A stretch of DNA of 48,713 nt, taken from a bacterium (GTDB lineage: Bacteria > 4484-113 > JAFGCY01). Of the stretch, positions 1 through 8,388 are shown one piece after another (position 1 is the stretch's first letter; every line of letters begins with the position of its first letter). The translations under genes and the position numbers were made by a program. Under the pieces are notes generated by a model. That model was not told the DNA's origin. It worked only from the letters and a program-made list of their open reading frames with translations, and ran no database searches. The stretch is taken from assembly GCA_020849855.1 (NCBI GenBank), contig JADZFO010000028.1, forward strand, positions 1-48,713, read 5' to 3'.

Positions 1-62
1 ATCACTGGCGCAATCGCAGCCAGCTTGTACTCCCGAGTGAACTTTCGTCGCGGTCCCGGCAT
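1..62 (-). CDS. IS3-type transposase OrfA, N-terminal fragment cut by window edge
   Basis: Seen: an ATG at 62-60 on the minus strand preceded by GGAGG seven bases upstream, then twenty open codons reading MPGPRRKFTREYKLAAIAPV up to the window edge. The basic start followed by RRKF-x-x-E-[YF]-K is the usual N-terminus of the helix-turn-helix OrfA protein of IS3-family elements (HTH_Tnp_1). The ribosome site makes this start convincing. Inference: an insertion sequence lies just left of the window. Only 20 residues are visible, so the subfamily and intactness cannot be judged. Confidence 0.6.
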   Translation of the reverse strand, partial: MPGPRRKFTREYKLAAIAPV

Positions 63-174
63 CGGTACACCTCCAGCACATTGATTATGTGCTTAACCTC
101 GCGTACGTAAATCCGGGGGATGTCCATAGTCTTGCGCTGCATGCAATGTGCCTTGCAGGATCTTCAGGCTTTAG

Positions 175-222
175 CACCTCTCGGCGAGACTCTGCGTCCT
201 CTGCGTCTCTGCGCTTTGTGTT
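175..222 (-). repeat. AGAG-phased dispersed repeat, copy R1
   Basis: Read on the minus strand this carries CGCAGAGACGCAGAGG followed by ACGCAGAG and a degenerate GCCGAGAGG. The 24-base core is identical to that of the copy at 26600-26650. AGAG recurs every 6-9 bases. Peptides translated from it are artefacts. Confidence 0.8.
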
Positions 223-283
223 TGTCGCTAGCGGTGGAGCAGCGGCGACAAGGCTGAAAACGGCGGGACAAGCCGGCAGATAT

Positions 284-372
284 GCACCCGGGTCGACTGC
301 AGCTCCACGCCGCCCTCGAGGGGCAAAGAGTGCAGTGAAATGGCCGCCAGGAAGGCTGCACGCCAAAGGAAC
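284..372 (+). repeat. Element A: diverged duplicate of the aspA leader region
   Basis: Aligns with 2739-2838: shared blocks are CCCGGGTC, AGCTCCAC, GGGGCAA, TGAAATGGC, GAAGGCT, CGCCAAAGG, ACACA and GCGCTG in the same order. Each copy contains a different perfect palindrome at the same place (CCCTCGAGGG at 313-322 here, CCCCGCGGGG at 2771-2780). The upstream -10-like TAAAAT of the second copy is missing here. 63-486 otherwise contains only R1 and no convincing gene. Confidence 0.65.
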
Positions 373-486
373 ACAGTGCGCTGCTGGCAATGCGCGCTTG
401 CCATGTCCATCCCTGCCGGGTATAACTTCAGCAGGTGGCCCGGTATCAATCTGCCGCCGGGTAAGCGTGATGCTGTGGAGTGCGGG

Positions 487-2703
487 ATGAGCAATCTGCC
501 TTGCGGCAACTTAACTGTAATGGCCCTCTTGCTGCTGCTGTTCTGCGGGGCCTGTTCCGGTGCTTCCGAAACAGCAGGTCTCGCGGCGGCTAAGGGCGGC
601 GATACGCCCAGGCCACAGCCATCCCTTAGCCTGACCTCCCCACCCAGCGAGCTGCTGCGCAGCAGCAGTACCACCCCGGTGACACATGGGGTGCGCGGCT
701 CAGACTTTGACCCCGAACTGCCCAGCAGTGGAGTAATCCCGAAGCCGGAAGGCAAGGGCCTGGCGAGCTTCATACCGGGCCAGCCCGGAGCAAGCGGACT
801 GAAAGGCGCCGCCTACGCACTCTATCAGCTCAATCTGCAGGGCTACGCCGGGGAGCTGATCTTTGACTGGTCCTTCAATATTGAAGGTACGCCGGCAGGC
901 TTCAGCCTGGGCCTGGCCGACTTTGCAGCCGACCGCTGGGTCTGGTTCCCCTGCGAAGCGAACGGCAGCCTGTCTCCGCCGGATCCCGCGCGCTTCATAG
1001 ATCCCTCCAGTCAGCGTGTGCTGGCAGCCGTGCTGAGCAGCTCGGCCGACGAAGCCGAACTGAGCTACCTGAGGGTTGGAGAGAATGTCCCCCCGGTACC
1101 CATATTGACTGTCATAACACCCTTTGAATCGCTGCCGATGCCGCTCTCGCTCTTCGCCAACTACAGCTATGACGTGGACGGCGAGATCGCCTCATATGTC
1201 TTCACTCTTCCTGACGGCTCGGAGCTCAGCGCAGCAGAGGGCATGATCACCGGCATTGGGATCAGCGAACCCTACAACGGGCCCGTAAGCGTTGTCGTCA
1301 GCGACCTGGAGGGCGGCAGCAGCACAGCATCGGAGATTGTGGATCTCTATTACGTCCCCGAAGTAGACCTTCAGATTTCCGAGAGCAGCGGTATGGCGGA
1401 CCTGACCGTACGCCTTGAGGCTCTGCCGCTGGACCCCGTGCACAGCTCGCCTCCGCTCTTTGAGTGGGACTTTGATGGTGATGGCGTTTTCGACCTGAAT
1501 TCTGGCACCCAGTCCGTGGTTTTTCACGTGTATGACACTCCAGGAGACTTTCAGCCAACAGTTCGCCTGACCGAGCCCGGCGGGCACAGCCGAACCGACA
1601 CTCGGGCCCTCAGCGTCAGCGCTGACTCCGGCGAGGCACGCTGGCGCAGGGTGGCCCTCAGCGGCAAGGACGAGTGGGCCAGCACTGTGGACATGACCCT
1701 GCTTGGCGGCCTGCCCGCTGTGGCCTGGGTGGATCACCGCCGCGACGCGGGTGAGCACCGGCTTTACTTCTGCCTGGCAAAGGACGCCCAGGGTCGCGAC
1801 TGGAATCCTCCGCTGATCGTGGCTGACAAGCTGAGCACGCCGGCTCTGGCGATGAACCTGCGCTCTCCGCTGCGCATGCTGCTGGTGGATGGCAAGCCCG
1901 CGATCGTGCTTTGCAACAAGGCGGAGAGCAGCTCAGAGACCCTCTTCATTCGCGCCAGCGATGCCCTTGGCACTGCCTGGGACAGTCCACAGCAGGTTTG
2001 GGACTTCGGTGAGGACCTGGAGTACATTTACTCTGACCTCTGTATCATCAACGGCAACCCGGCGATCACTGCGGCTGCCCCGGCTGGTGACTTCGTCTTT
2101 CGCCGCGCCCTCGACGCTCAGGGCAGCAGCTGGGGAGACGCGAAGACCATTCATGCCTACGGCGCCTATCAGCCTTCGCTGTGTGATGTGGACGGCCGGC
2201 CGGCCGTCGCCTATGAGGAGCTGGACATTTACTACAAGCGGGCAGATGACGCAAGCGGCGACACCTGGCCGATACTGCCGAACCTGCTTGACGCTGATGG
2301 CAAGTGCCCCTGCCTCAGGATAGTGGACGGCCGGCCGGCGGTGGCCTTTGACCGCGGCGAAGAGTTGTGCTTCATCCCGGCTGCCGATTCTGCCGGCAGC
2401 AACTGGGACAGCGTGCAGGTGCTGCACCAGTCCAGCCTCGGCTTTGGCGGCTTTGCCGACCTCGCGCTGATCGACGGAAAGCCGGCCATCAGCTACGGAG
2501 GCACAAGCCAGGGCGAAGACCGCGGACTGCTGTGGCACACTGCTGGCGACGGCTCCGGGACCACCTGGTCTCAGTCCGCGCCGGTCTATCAGCCTCACTG
2601 GCTGAGTTATGCCCAGAGCGTGGGGCTGGAGCTGTCCGGCGGCGAGCCGGGCATTGCCTGCAGCAGCCAGGGATTCTCCGCGGACTTCCTGGTCTACTAC
2701 TAG
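487..2703 (+). CDS. Exported protein with PKD domains and a seven-repeat C-terminal array
   Basis: Function unknown; probably cell-surface. The start is placed at ATG 487 because GGAG lies six bases upstream. The open frame continues to 340, but that start lies inside repeat element A. The N-terminus has a short hydrophobic segment (ALLLLLFCGAC) ending in a Cys; the lipobox is imperfect. Two PKD-like modules follow, the second with the typical FEWDFDGDGVFD core. The C-terminal half holds seven units of about 45 residues, each built as [LI]-x-x-[VI]-[DN]-G-[KRN]-PA-[VI]-A, then a strand, then S/T-W, which would suit a beta-propeller. 739 aa. Adhesion or matrix binding is a guess. It precedes aspA in the same orientation but with a separate leader. 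Confidence 0.75.
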   Translation: MSNLPCGNLTVMALLLLLFCGACSGASETAGLAAAKGGDTPRPQPSLSLTSPPSELLRSSSTTPVTHGVRGSDFDPELPSSGVIPKPEGKGLASFIPGQPGASGLKGAAYALYQLNLQGYAGELIFDWSFNIEGTPAGFSLGLADFAADRWVWFPCEANGSLSPPDPARFIDPSSQRVLAAVLSSSADEAELSYLRVGENVPPVPILTVITPFESLPMPLSLFANYSYDVDGEIASYVFTLPDGSELSAAEGMITGIGISEPYNGPVSVVVSDLEGGSSTASEIVDLYYVPEVDLQISESSGMADLTVRLEALPLDPVHSSPPLFEWDFDGDGVFDLNSGTQSVVFHVYDTPGDFQPTVRLTEPGGHSRTDTRALSVSADSGEARWRRVALSGKDEWASTVDMTLLGGLPAVAWVDHRRDAGEHRLYFCLAKDAQGRDWNPPLIVADKLSTPALAMNLRSPLRMLLVDGKPAIVLCNKAESSSETLFIRASDALGTAWDSPQQVWDFGEDLEYIYSDLCIINGNPAITAAAPAGDFVFRRALDAQGSSWGDAKTIHAYGAYQPSLCDVDGRPAVAYEELDIYYKRADDASGDTWPILPNLLDADGKCPCLRIVDGRPAVAFDRGEELCFIPAADSAGSNWDSVQVLHQSSLGFGGFADLALIDGKPAISYGGTSQGEDRGLLWHTAGDGSGTTWSQSAPVYQPHWLSYAQSVGLELSGGEPGIACSSQGFSADFLVYY

Positions 2704-2738
2704 CCCTGCCTCCAGTCGCAGGAGGGCCAGCGGGTAAG

Positions 2739-2838
2739 CAGCCCCCGGGTCTAAAATAGCTCCACCTCAGCCCCGCGGGGCAACTGGAGCATTGAAATGG
2801 CTGCGAAGAAGGCTTCGCCAAAGGGACACAAGGCGCTG
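2739..2838 (+). repeat. Element B: second copy of the leader-region repeat
   Basis: Homologous to 284-372. It contains a -10-like TAAAAT (2752-2757), palindrome CCCCGCGGGG (2771-2780), the GGAG ribosome site (2786-2789) and the first codons of aspA. The palindrome differs in sequence from that of copy A but keeps its pairing, which suggests a hairpin or a protein site has been maintained. Confidence 0.6.
2752..2757 (+). promoter_or_regulatory. Candidate -10 box for aspA
   Basis: TAAAAT (5/6 to TATAAT). No good -35 at 17 bp. Would give a leader of about 33 nt containing the CCCCGCGGGG hairpin just before the GGAG site. Confidence 0.35.
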
Positions 2839-4638
2839 GAGGCCGGCGCATCAGGCAGCGCGAAAAGCGGCAAGGGCAGCGGCAAGCTGGCCGCCCGCAG
2901 CGCGGAGCAGATAACCGAGATGAACATCAGCCCTGAGGCGCCGCCGGCGGCCCGCAGCGCTTCGAAGTCCAGCGCCAAGGCTGCGGCCAAGGGTGCAGCC
3001 AAAGCTGCTGGCAAGGCGGCAGCCAAGGCCGCCGGAAAGGCTGAAGGCAAGGCGCAGGCCAAGGCAGGCAAGGGCAAGGGCGGCGGGCCGGCCGCCGGAA
3101 TTTCCGTACCCTCCAGCTTCAGCCTGGACAGCCACAGCAGCGCTACCCGCATCGAGAAGGACTCCCTGGGCGAACTGCCCGTGCCCGCCGGGGCCTACTT
3201 CGGCGTGCAGACCGCCCGCGCGGTGGACAACTTCCCGATCTCCGGCATGACCGCGGCGCATCCCGCCGCCGGCAATGGCCTGCTCATCGACGCCTATGTG
3301 CAGATCAAGAAGGCCGCGGCCATCGTCAACCACGAGCTTGAGATGCTGGACAAGCCGCGCCGCGACGCCATCGTCATGGCCTGCGACATCATCCTCGGCC
3401 TCGACGCCAAGGGCCAGCCCAGCACGGACCCCGAGGTGCGCCGCCGCGCCGCTGCCCTGCGCAGCCAGTGGGTGGTGGATGTCTACCAGGCCGGCGCCGG
3501 CACCAGCTTCAACATGAACACCAACGAGGTGATCGCCAACCTGGCCAACGAGCTCTTCGCGCCGGAAGAGGCGATGCGGGTGCGCGGCGACTATCGCTTC
3601 GTCAACCCCAACGACCACGTCAACATGGCCCAGAGCACCAATGACACAATGCCCACGGCGATCCGCCTGAGCAACCTGATGGCGCTGCCCAAGACCCTCG
3701 CTGCGCTGGAGCTGCTGATCCACGAGTTCAACTCCCGGGGCCGCGATTTCCGCGAGCTGATCACCACCGGGCGCACGCACCTGCAGGACGCCACGCCGAT
3801 CACCCTGGGCCAGATTTTTGTCGCCTTCGCCGACTGCCTGGCCAAGGCTCGCCAGCGCCTGAAGGAACAACCCTCGCGGCTCTCGGCGATCGGCCTCGGC
3901 GGCACTGCCGTCGGCACCGGCATGAACTCCGACCCGCGCTATTCCAAGAAGGTCGCGGCGCAGCTCTGGAAGCAGCTCGGCTTCCCCATCGGCAACCCGG
4001 CGAACATCATCGAGATGCATAACAGCATGGCCGACCAGCTTGGCCTTTCGGCGGCCCTGCGGGCGCTGGCGGTGGACCTGAACCGCATCGCCAACGACCT
4101 GCGCCTGATGAGCTCGGGCCCGACCAGCGGCATCGCCGAAATCAACCTGCCGCCGGTGCAGCCGGGCTCCAGCATCATGCCCGGCAAGGTCAACCCGGTG
4201 ATGCTGGAGATGCTGAATATGGTCTGCTACCAGGTCATCGGCCTCGACACCGCTGTCTGCGGAGCGGCCCAGGCCGGCCAGTTCCAGCTTAATGTGATGA
4301 TGCCGCTGATCGCCTTCGACCTGCTGCACATGCAGACGATCCTGACCAGCAGCATGAAGGTGGTGGCCGAGCGCTGCGTCCGCGGCATTACCGCCAACGA
4401 GACCCGCGCCCAAGCCTACTTCGAGGCCTCATACGGACTGGCCACGGTGCTGAACCCGATCATCGGCTACTCTGCGGCGGCGGACATCGTGAAGAAGGCG
4501 GTCAAGAACGGCACGCCGATCATGGATGAGCTGCGCAGCGCGAAGAAGGCCGACGGCAGCCCGCTGATGAGCGAGGCCGAGCTGAAGAGCGCTTTTGCCT
4601 CGCGGCGGCTAACCAAGCCGGGGAGTTTGAAGAAGTAG
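2797..4638 (+). CDS. aspA: Aspartate ammonia-lyase with an Ala/Lys-rich N-terminal tail
   Basis: Catalyses L-aspartate = fumarate + ammonia. The catalytic body begins near residue 117 (TRIEKDSLGE, then VPAGAYFGVQT), contains GAGTSFNMNTNEV and NPNDHVNMAQSTND, and ends with the superfamily signature GSSIMPGKVNP (residues 457-467). GAGTS-x-NMNTNE and NPNDHVN are aspartase-like; class II fumarases read GSGTQSNMN, so aspartase is preferred. The preceding ~115 residues are unusual: Ala, Lys and Gly dominate, with repeated KAAAK/KAAGK units like histone H1 or bacterial HC2 tails. ATG 2797 is supported by GGAG seven bases upstream, so the tail is probably translated. 613 aa against about 470 for typical aspartases. 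A strong terminator follows. Confidence 0.88.
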   Translation: MAAKKASPKGHKALEAGASGSAKSGKGSGKLAARSAEQITEMNISPEAPPAARSASKSSAKAAAKGAAKAAGKAAAKAAGKAEGKAQAKAGKGKGGGPAAGISVPSSFSLDSHSSATRIEKDSLGELPVPAGAYFGVQTARAVDNFPISGMTAAHPAAGNGLLIDAYVQIKKAAAIVNHELEMLDKPRRDAIVMACDIILGLDAKGQPSTDPEVRRRAAALRSQWVVDVYQAGAGTSFNMNTNEVIANLANELFAPEEAMRVRGDYRFVNPNDHVNMAQSTNDTMPTAIRLSNLMALPKTLAALELLIHEFNSRGRDFRELITTGRTHLQDATPITLGQIFVAFADCLAKARQRLKEQPSRLSAIGLGGTAVGTGMNSDPRYSKKVAAQLWKQLGFPIGNPANIIEMHNSMADQLGLSAALRALAVDLNRIANDLRLMSSGPTSGIAEINLPPVQPGSSIMPGKVNPVMLEMLNMVCYQVIGLDTAVCGAAQAGQFQLNVMMPLIAFDLLHMQTILTSSMKVVAERCVRGITANETRAQAYFEASYGLATVLNPIIGYSAAADIVKKAVKNGTPIMDELRSAKKADGSPLMSEAELKSAFASRRLTKPGSLKK

Positions 4639-4655
4639 TAATCAGATCCTGCAGT

Positions 4656-4674
4656 GGTGGGGCTTGTCCCCACC
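4656..4674 (+). repeat. CTTGT-loop hairpin
   Basis: GGTGGGG-CTTGT-CCCCACC, perfect 7-bp stem. Same design (GC stem, CTTGT loop) as hairpins at 37259-37279 and 48567-48587. Confidence 0.7.
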
Positions 4675-4685
4675 CGGCTTTACAG

Positions 4686-4715
4686 AAGGCGGGGCACTGT
4701 CCCCGCCTTTCTTAT
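4686..4715 (+). terminator. Rho-independent terminator after aspA
   Basis: AAGGCGGGG (4686-4694), six-base loop, CCCCGCCTT (4701-4709), then TTCTTAT. Nine perfect pairs plus a T-rich tail. Confidence 0.75.
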
Positions 4716-4748
4716 AGGGGGCGAATGTCCCTGCCCATTTATTTCCTG

Positions 4749-5270
4749 CTACATGCTCCGCAGCAGGTCTGAGCTTTTCACCACCGTGCCCTGGGGGTAG
4801 CGGTAGACATACTTCGGGCGCTCGACATCCACCGGCCAGTCGTTAAGAAAGGAGCTGAGGTGATAGCCGGCTCCGCTGTAAGGGTCGATGATCAGATCGG
4901 TGTCCTCAAACATTTCCAGGCCGCACAGCGGGCAGTTGGTCCCGAGGATGCGCTCGGCATCCACGTTCTCGCGCAGCAGCTCGCGCTCCTTCTCCTCGGC
5001 GCTCATCTGGCGCTTCTCGCCTTCCTCGCGCTCCTTGGCCGCCTTTTTGGCCTGCGCCGCCAGCAGCAGCGCATCCTTGCTCTTGTTGAATTCCTCGTCA
5101 AGGCTGGCCTTCAGTCCGCCGGGCTTGGGACGCGTGGCGCGGTAGACGAAGACGAGCACGATCACCATCAGCATCACTGCGCCGACGGTGATCATCACAA
5201 ACTTCATGGCGTCGCTGTTCATCTGGGAGCGCGCCTGCCAGACCACTGCGAGGTTAAGAAGTTCAGGCAT
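4749..5270 (-). CDS. Single-pass membrane protein with coiled-coil-like segment and CxxC knuckle
   Basis: Function unknown. ATG 5270 is chosen because it overlaps the upstream stop by 8 bp (GATGCCTGA), typical of translational coupling. One transmembrane helix (FVMITVGAVMLMVIVLVFVY, about residues 21-40) is followed by a Lys/Glu-rich charged segment, probably helical, and a C-terminal domain with a single CPLCG knuckle and Asp/Tyr-rich residues. One CxxC alone would give half a zinc site, so it may pair with a partner or another chain. Third gene of the operon 7055-4749. Confidence 0.7.
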   Translation of the reverse strand: MPELLNLAVVWQARSQMNSDAMKFVMITVGAVMLMVIVLVFVYRATRPKPGGLKASLDEEFNKSKDALLLAAQAKKAAKEREEGEKRQMSAEEKERELLRENVDAERILGTNCPLCGLEMFEDTDLIIDPYSGAGYHLSSFLNDWPVDVERPKYVYRYPQGTVVKSSDLLRSM

Positions 5271-5694
5271 CCTTGCTCTCCGGCTGCTGCTCTTGGCTTT
5301 CACGCCGCTGTTTGATCAGATCGGCGATCTGCTTCTGGGCCTCGCTGTGCGCGCCCAGCAGCAGGCGGTAAGTGTACATGCGCCGCGTGATCATCGTCCA
5401 GATGCCCACGATCCACAGCAGGCCCATGCCGCTGACGCTGGCCAGCAGCAGTGTCTTTTCCGCCTTTGGCGCCAGGGTCACCGGCAGCAGGCAGAGCAGT
5501 ACCGCAAGCTGGATCAGGATGTCCTGCAGGATGAACATGACGCGGGCAGAGCCCTCAACGCCGGCCAGGAAGCGGCTCTCGCGGCCGAACTGGATCACCG
5601 CCACGGCCAGGTAGACACACAGCATCACTCCGGCCACCATACGCGTGGAAGCCCAGTCCACCGGGGCATCCGCCAGCGCCAGGGCCAGGCTCAT
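5263..5694 (-). CDS. Three-helix membrane protein
   Basis: Not recognised. 143 aa with about three hydrophobic helices (near residues 20-36, 53-72, 82-101), then a cytoplasm-like charged tail rich in Gln/Arg/Glu. Its ATG overlaps the stop of the upstream propeller gene in the classic ATGA arrangement (5691-5694), and its own stop overlaps the next start. The three genes are therefore almost surely co-translated and may form one membrane assembly. No catalytic motif is visible. Confidence 0.72.
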   Translation of the reverse strand: MSLALALADAPVDWASTRMVAGVMLCVYLAVAVIQFGRESRFLAGVEGSARVMFILQDILIQLAVLLCLLPVTLAPKAEKTLLLASVSGMGLLWIVGIWTMITRRMYTYRLLLGAHSEAQKQIADLIKQRRESQEQQPESKDA

Positions 5695-7055
5695 CCCGCT
5701 CCTCCGGCCCCGGGCAGCCTGGCGTCCTTGGCCCCTTCCGGCGGGCTGGCGCCCGTGCGCACGGCCGGCCGCGAAACCTTGATGTCGCGGATCTCCACAT
5801 CCTTATCCAGCGGCACAATGCCGCGCGGCTCAATCGTCTCGCCTTCCTTGGCCTGCTTGATCTCGCGGTTGTCATAGATGTACAGCGCGCCCTCGTCGTC
5901 GACGACAAAGACATAACTGTCGCTGGGGTCCAGCACGATCTGCTGGCCGCCGGGGATGAAGATCAGGTTCGGGTCATAGCCGCCCTTCAGCTTGATATGC
6001 GTCTGCGGCAGGTAGTAGGGCACCGGAGCAATGCTGCGGCGGCCGTTGGGGTCAGGCGGCACCTGCTCCCAGGAGACCGAGCGGGTCGGGTTGTCGACCT
6101 CCCAGCAGATCACCGCCTTATCCTCGAAGGCGGTGGCATAGAGATACGCGCCCCTGGAGTCCACCGCCATGTAGCGCAGGCGCTTGCGGTTCTCCCAGCG
6201 CGCCGTCGGGTCCGGCATCTTGTAGATATAAGCCGCGACGATCTGGTCTGTCTGCTTGTCGATGCAGTAGATCGTGTTATGCACCAGCACTGAAACGTAG
6301 TAATACTTGCCGGCGGGCGGATAGAGCAGCTCTTCCGGCGCGCCGTGCAGGTCGATCTGCCCGATGCGCTCCTTGCGCGAGAAGCTGTAGATATTGATCA
6401 GTGGCTCCTTGGCGTCGATCAGGTAGATCCGGTCGCCGTCGTCGCCCACCGCGATCTTGTGCGTCAGCTGCAGCTCGCGGGCGCGCCAGAGGCGCTTCTT
6501 GCGCTCGCGGTTGCCCTCGGACCAGGTGTCGAGGTCCAGCACGTCAAAACCGCCGGCCATGAAGTCGGTCTTCGAGCCCAGCACGCAGGCCAGGCGGCGG
6601 TTATCGGGGAAGACGCCAAAGCCCTGCGGCACGCCGTCCACCTCGATGGTCTCCTCGCGCAGGTAGGTCCGGGTGTCCAGCACCGAAATGCGGTTCGAGA
6701 CGTCCACCACATTGGCGATGAAGGCCTTGCTGTAGTCCCGGCTGAAAGCCAGCTCGCGCAGGCCGTCGGCCACTTGGAACTTCTTCTCGATCACACCGTT
6801 GAAGGGGTTGATAATCGCCACCTGGTCCGGTGTGTGGTTCAGCATCCACACGCGGATCCCGGGATCGGGGTTCTTGCGCAGCAGCAGAAGCTGGAAGCCC
6901 AGCATGCAGGCGGCCGTGACACCGATCACCAGCACGGTGGCAAAAAGGTTGCCGCGGCTCTGGCGGCGCGCGGCCGGGCGCGCGGCCTGCGGTGCTGCCG
7001 GCTGCGGCGAAGCCGACCCTGCCGGCTGCCCGAGGCTGGAATCTATTGAATCCAT
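5691..7055 (-). CDS. Membrane-anchored YVTN-like beta-propeller protein
   Basis: Predicted periplasmic propeller held by an N-terminal anchor. Start ATG 7055 rather than 7199: CATAAT lies 7 nt upstream, fitting the leaderless pattern of this genome, and it places the anchor (NLFATVLVIGVTAACMLGFQ, about residues 36-55) after a Pro/Ala-rich cytoplasmic lead. The body has repeated blade-like segments such as VAIINPFNGVIEKKF, ISVLDTRTYLREETI and IYLIDAKEPLINIYS, as in YncE/cytochrome d1-type propellers. No haem motif. 454 aa. First gene of a three-gene overlapping operon; partners are two small membrane proteins. Role unknown. Confidence 0.72.
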   Translation of the reverse strand: MDSIDSSLGQPAGSASPQPAAPQAARPAARRQSRGNLFATVLVIGVTAACMLGFQLLLLRKNPDPGIRVWMLNHTPDQVAIINPFNGVIEKKFQVADGLRELAFSRDYSKAFIANVVDVSNRISVLDTRTYLREETIEVDGVPQGFGVFPDNRRLACVLGSKTDFMAGGFDVLDLDTWSEGNRERKKRLWRARELQLTHKIAVGDDGDRIYLIDAKEPLINIYSFSRKERIGQIDLHGAPEELLYPPAGKYYYVSVLVHNTIYCIDKQTDQIVAAYIYKMPDPTARWENRKRLRYMAVDSRGAYLYATAFEDKAVICWEVDNPTRSVSWEQVPPDPNGRRSIAPVPYYLPQTHIKLKGGYDPNLIFIPGGQQIVLDPSDSYVFVVDDEGALYIYDNREIKQAKEGETIEPRGIVPLDKDVEIRDIKVSRPAVRTGASPPEGAKDARLPGAGGAG

Positions 7056-7062
7056 CACGCCT

Positions 7063-7068
7063 ATTATG
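7063..7068 (-). promoter_or_regulatory. Leaderless-type -10 box
   Basis: CATAAT on the minus strand, 7 nt before ATG 7055. Confidence 0.4.
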
Positions 7069-7122
7069 ACGGCTGCAGCGCTTGGACGTTGCAGGATGCC
7101 CAATGTACCTCTTCGCCGGCCT

Positions 7123-8331
7123 TCATAGGCGGAAGGGCTCGAAGCTCTGGCCGTTGAAGCGGTAGGCGCCATTCTCCTGGGTGCCCAGCCACAGCACACC
7201 CTCGCGGTCCAGGTGCATGGAGATCACCGCAATTTCGCCCTGCTCGTTCTTGACCGGATAGCGTACACAGTTCACGCCGTCATAGTGCCAGACGCCGTCG
7301 CCATAGGTCTGCAGCCAGAGGTCACCCTGGGCGTCGCGGGCCGCCGACTGGAAGTAAACGGGGTAGTCCTCGCGCCCCAGTTTGGAAAGGTCCATCCCGG
7401 GCGCGGCAGTGAACTTAAGCTCCGTCTCGCTGCCCCCGCCAGCGGGGCTATCCTCAAAGCGGTAGCGGAAGCTGCTGTTGCTGATCCAGTAATCGCCGTC
7501 CCTGTCCTCAATCACCGCCCGGATGCCGATCTGTCCGCCCTCCGGAGTATAGGTGTGATGAGTTTCACGCAGCCACTGCAGAGACTTTCCGTCGAAGCGG
7601 CACAGGCCGACATTGCCGGTGCCAAGCCAGATGTGGCCTTGCCTGTCCTTGTAGATTGAGTAGACGGCGTTGAAGTTGCTGGCCAGTTGCGGCGCCAGGG
7701 CTTCAAGCTTGTCCTGCACGGGTTGGCGCGGCAGCTCCAGACGGTATAGCGTCGTGCCGTCGTAGCGATAAGGGTTACCCAGCCAGAACCACATATCGCC
7801 GTCCTGCAGGACCCAGTCCTGAGGCGAAGGAGTGTTGGTGGCAACCAGGGTCTCAAAGCCCGAGCCGTCGAAACGGCAGATGCCAGCGTCGGTTGTTATG
7901 TAGAGCCGTCCGGCCTGGTCTTCCTGGAAGTTCCTGATGTTGTTGCTGGGCAAACCCTCAGCGCTCGTGAAACGGCGCAGTTCCTTCCCGTCATAGCGCA
8001 GGGCCCCATCGCCATTGGAGCCGAACCAGTGGTGTCCGTGGATGTCCTGGTAGACGCACCAGATGGAAGCCGGTATCTCCGCCGCGGCTTGCCCCGGGGC
8101 CGTGGCAGACGCCCGGACAGGCATGGCGCTGCAAAGCTGGAAAGAGCTGCTGCGCGTATGCTCCGCCTCCGCAATTGGCCTGCCTGAAGACCTTTCTCCG
8201 GCCGCCCGGCCCTTCACAGCCATTATTCCGGGTGCACCTGGCCTCACAAGACTGCCGACAGCCAGGAGCAGCAGAACGCCGATGATTGCAGCGCGCCATA
8301 GAGGTCGCGCGAAGAGGATTCGCTTAGCCAT
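7123..8331 (-). CDS. Reg_prop-type two-component-regulator propeller protein
   Basis: Extracytoplasmic seven-bladed sensor-type propeller without any attached kinase. Repeats follow the Reg_prop pattern: D-x-x-GHHWFGSNGDGALRYDG, F-T-S-AEGLPSNNIRNF-x-E-D, AGRLYITTDAGICRFDG, HIWLGTGNVGLCRFDG, LWLQTYGDGVWHYDG and VLWLGTQENGAYRFNG. ATG 8331 is preferred over the GTG at 8340 because AAGGTGGTGG sits just upstream. Residues about 3-28 form a signal-anchor. 402 aa. In other bacteria such propellers sense glycans ahead of a histidine kinase; here no kinase follows, so a stand-alone sensor or binding role is inferred. Confidence 0.78.
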   Translation of the reverse strand: MAKRILFARPLWRAAIIGVLLLLAVGSLVRPGAPGIMAVKGRAAGERSSGRPIAEAEHTRSSSFQLCSAMPVRASATAPGQAAAEIPASIWCVYQDIHGHHWFGSNGDGALRYDGKELRRFTSAEGLPSNNIRNFQEDQAGRLYITTDAGICRFDGSGFETLVATNTPSPQDWVLQDGDMWFWLGNPYRYDGTTLYRLELPRQPVQDKLEALAPQLASNFNAVYSIYKDRQGHIWLGTGNVGLCRFDGKSLQWLRETHHTYTPEGGQIGIRAVIEDRDGDYWISNSSFRYRFEDSPAGGGSETELKFTAAPGMDLSKLGREDYPVYFQSAARDAQGDLWLQTYGDGVWHYDGVNCVRYPVKNEQGEIAVISMHLDREGVLWLGTQENGAYRFNGQSFEPFRL

Positions 8332-8388
8332 ACCCACCACCTTGATTTTCAGCCCTGCTGAGCAGGACGGGAGTTTGTGGCTGTACGT

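Noticed and set aside
340..486. Upstream extension of the PKD lipoprotein to ATG 340
   Set aside because: The extension lies in repeat element A; ATG 487 has a well-placed GGAG and gives the signal peptide.
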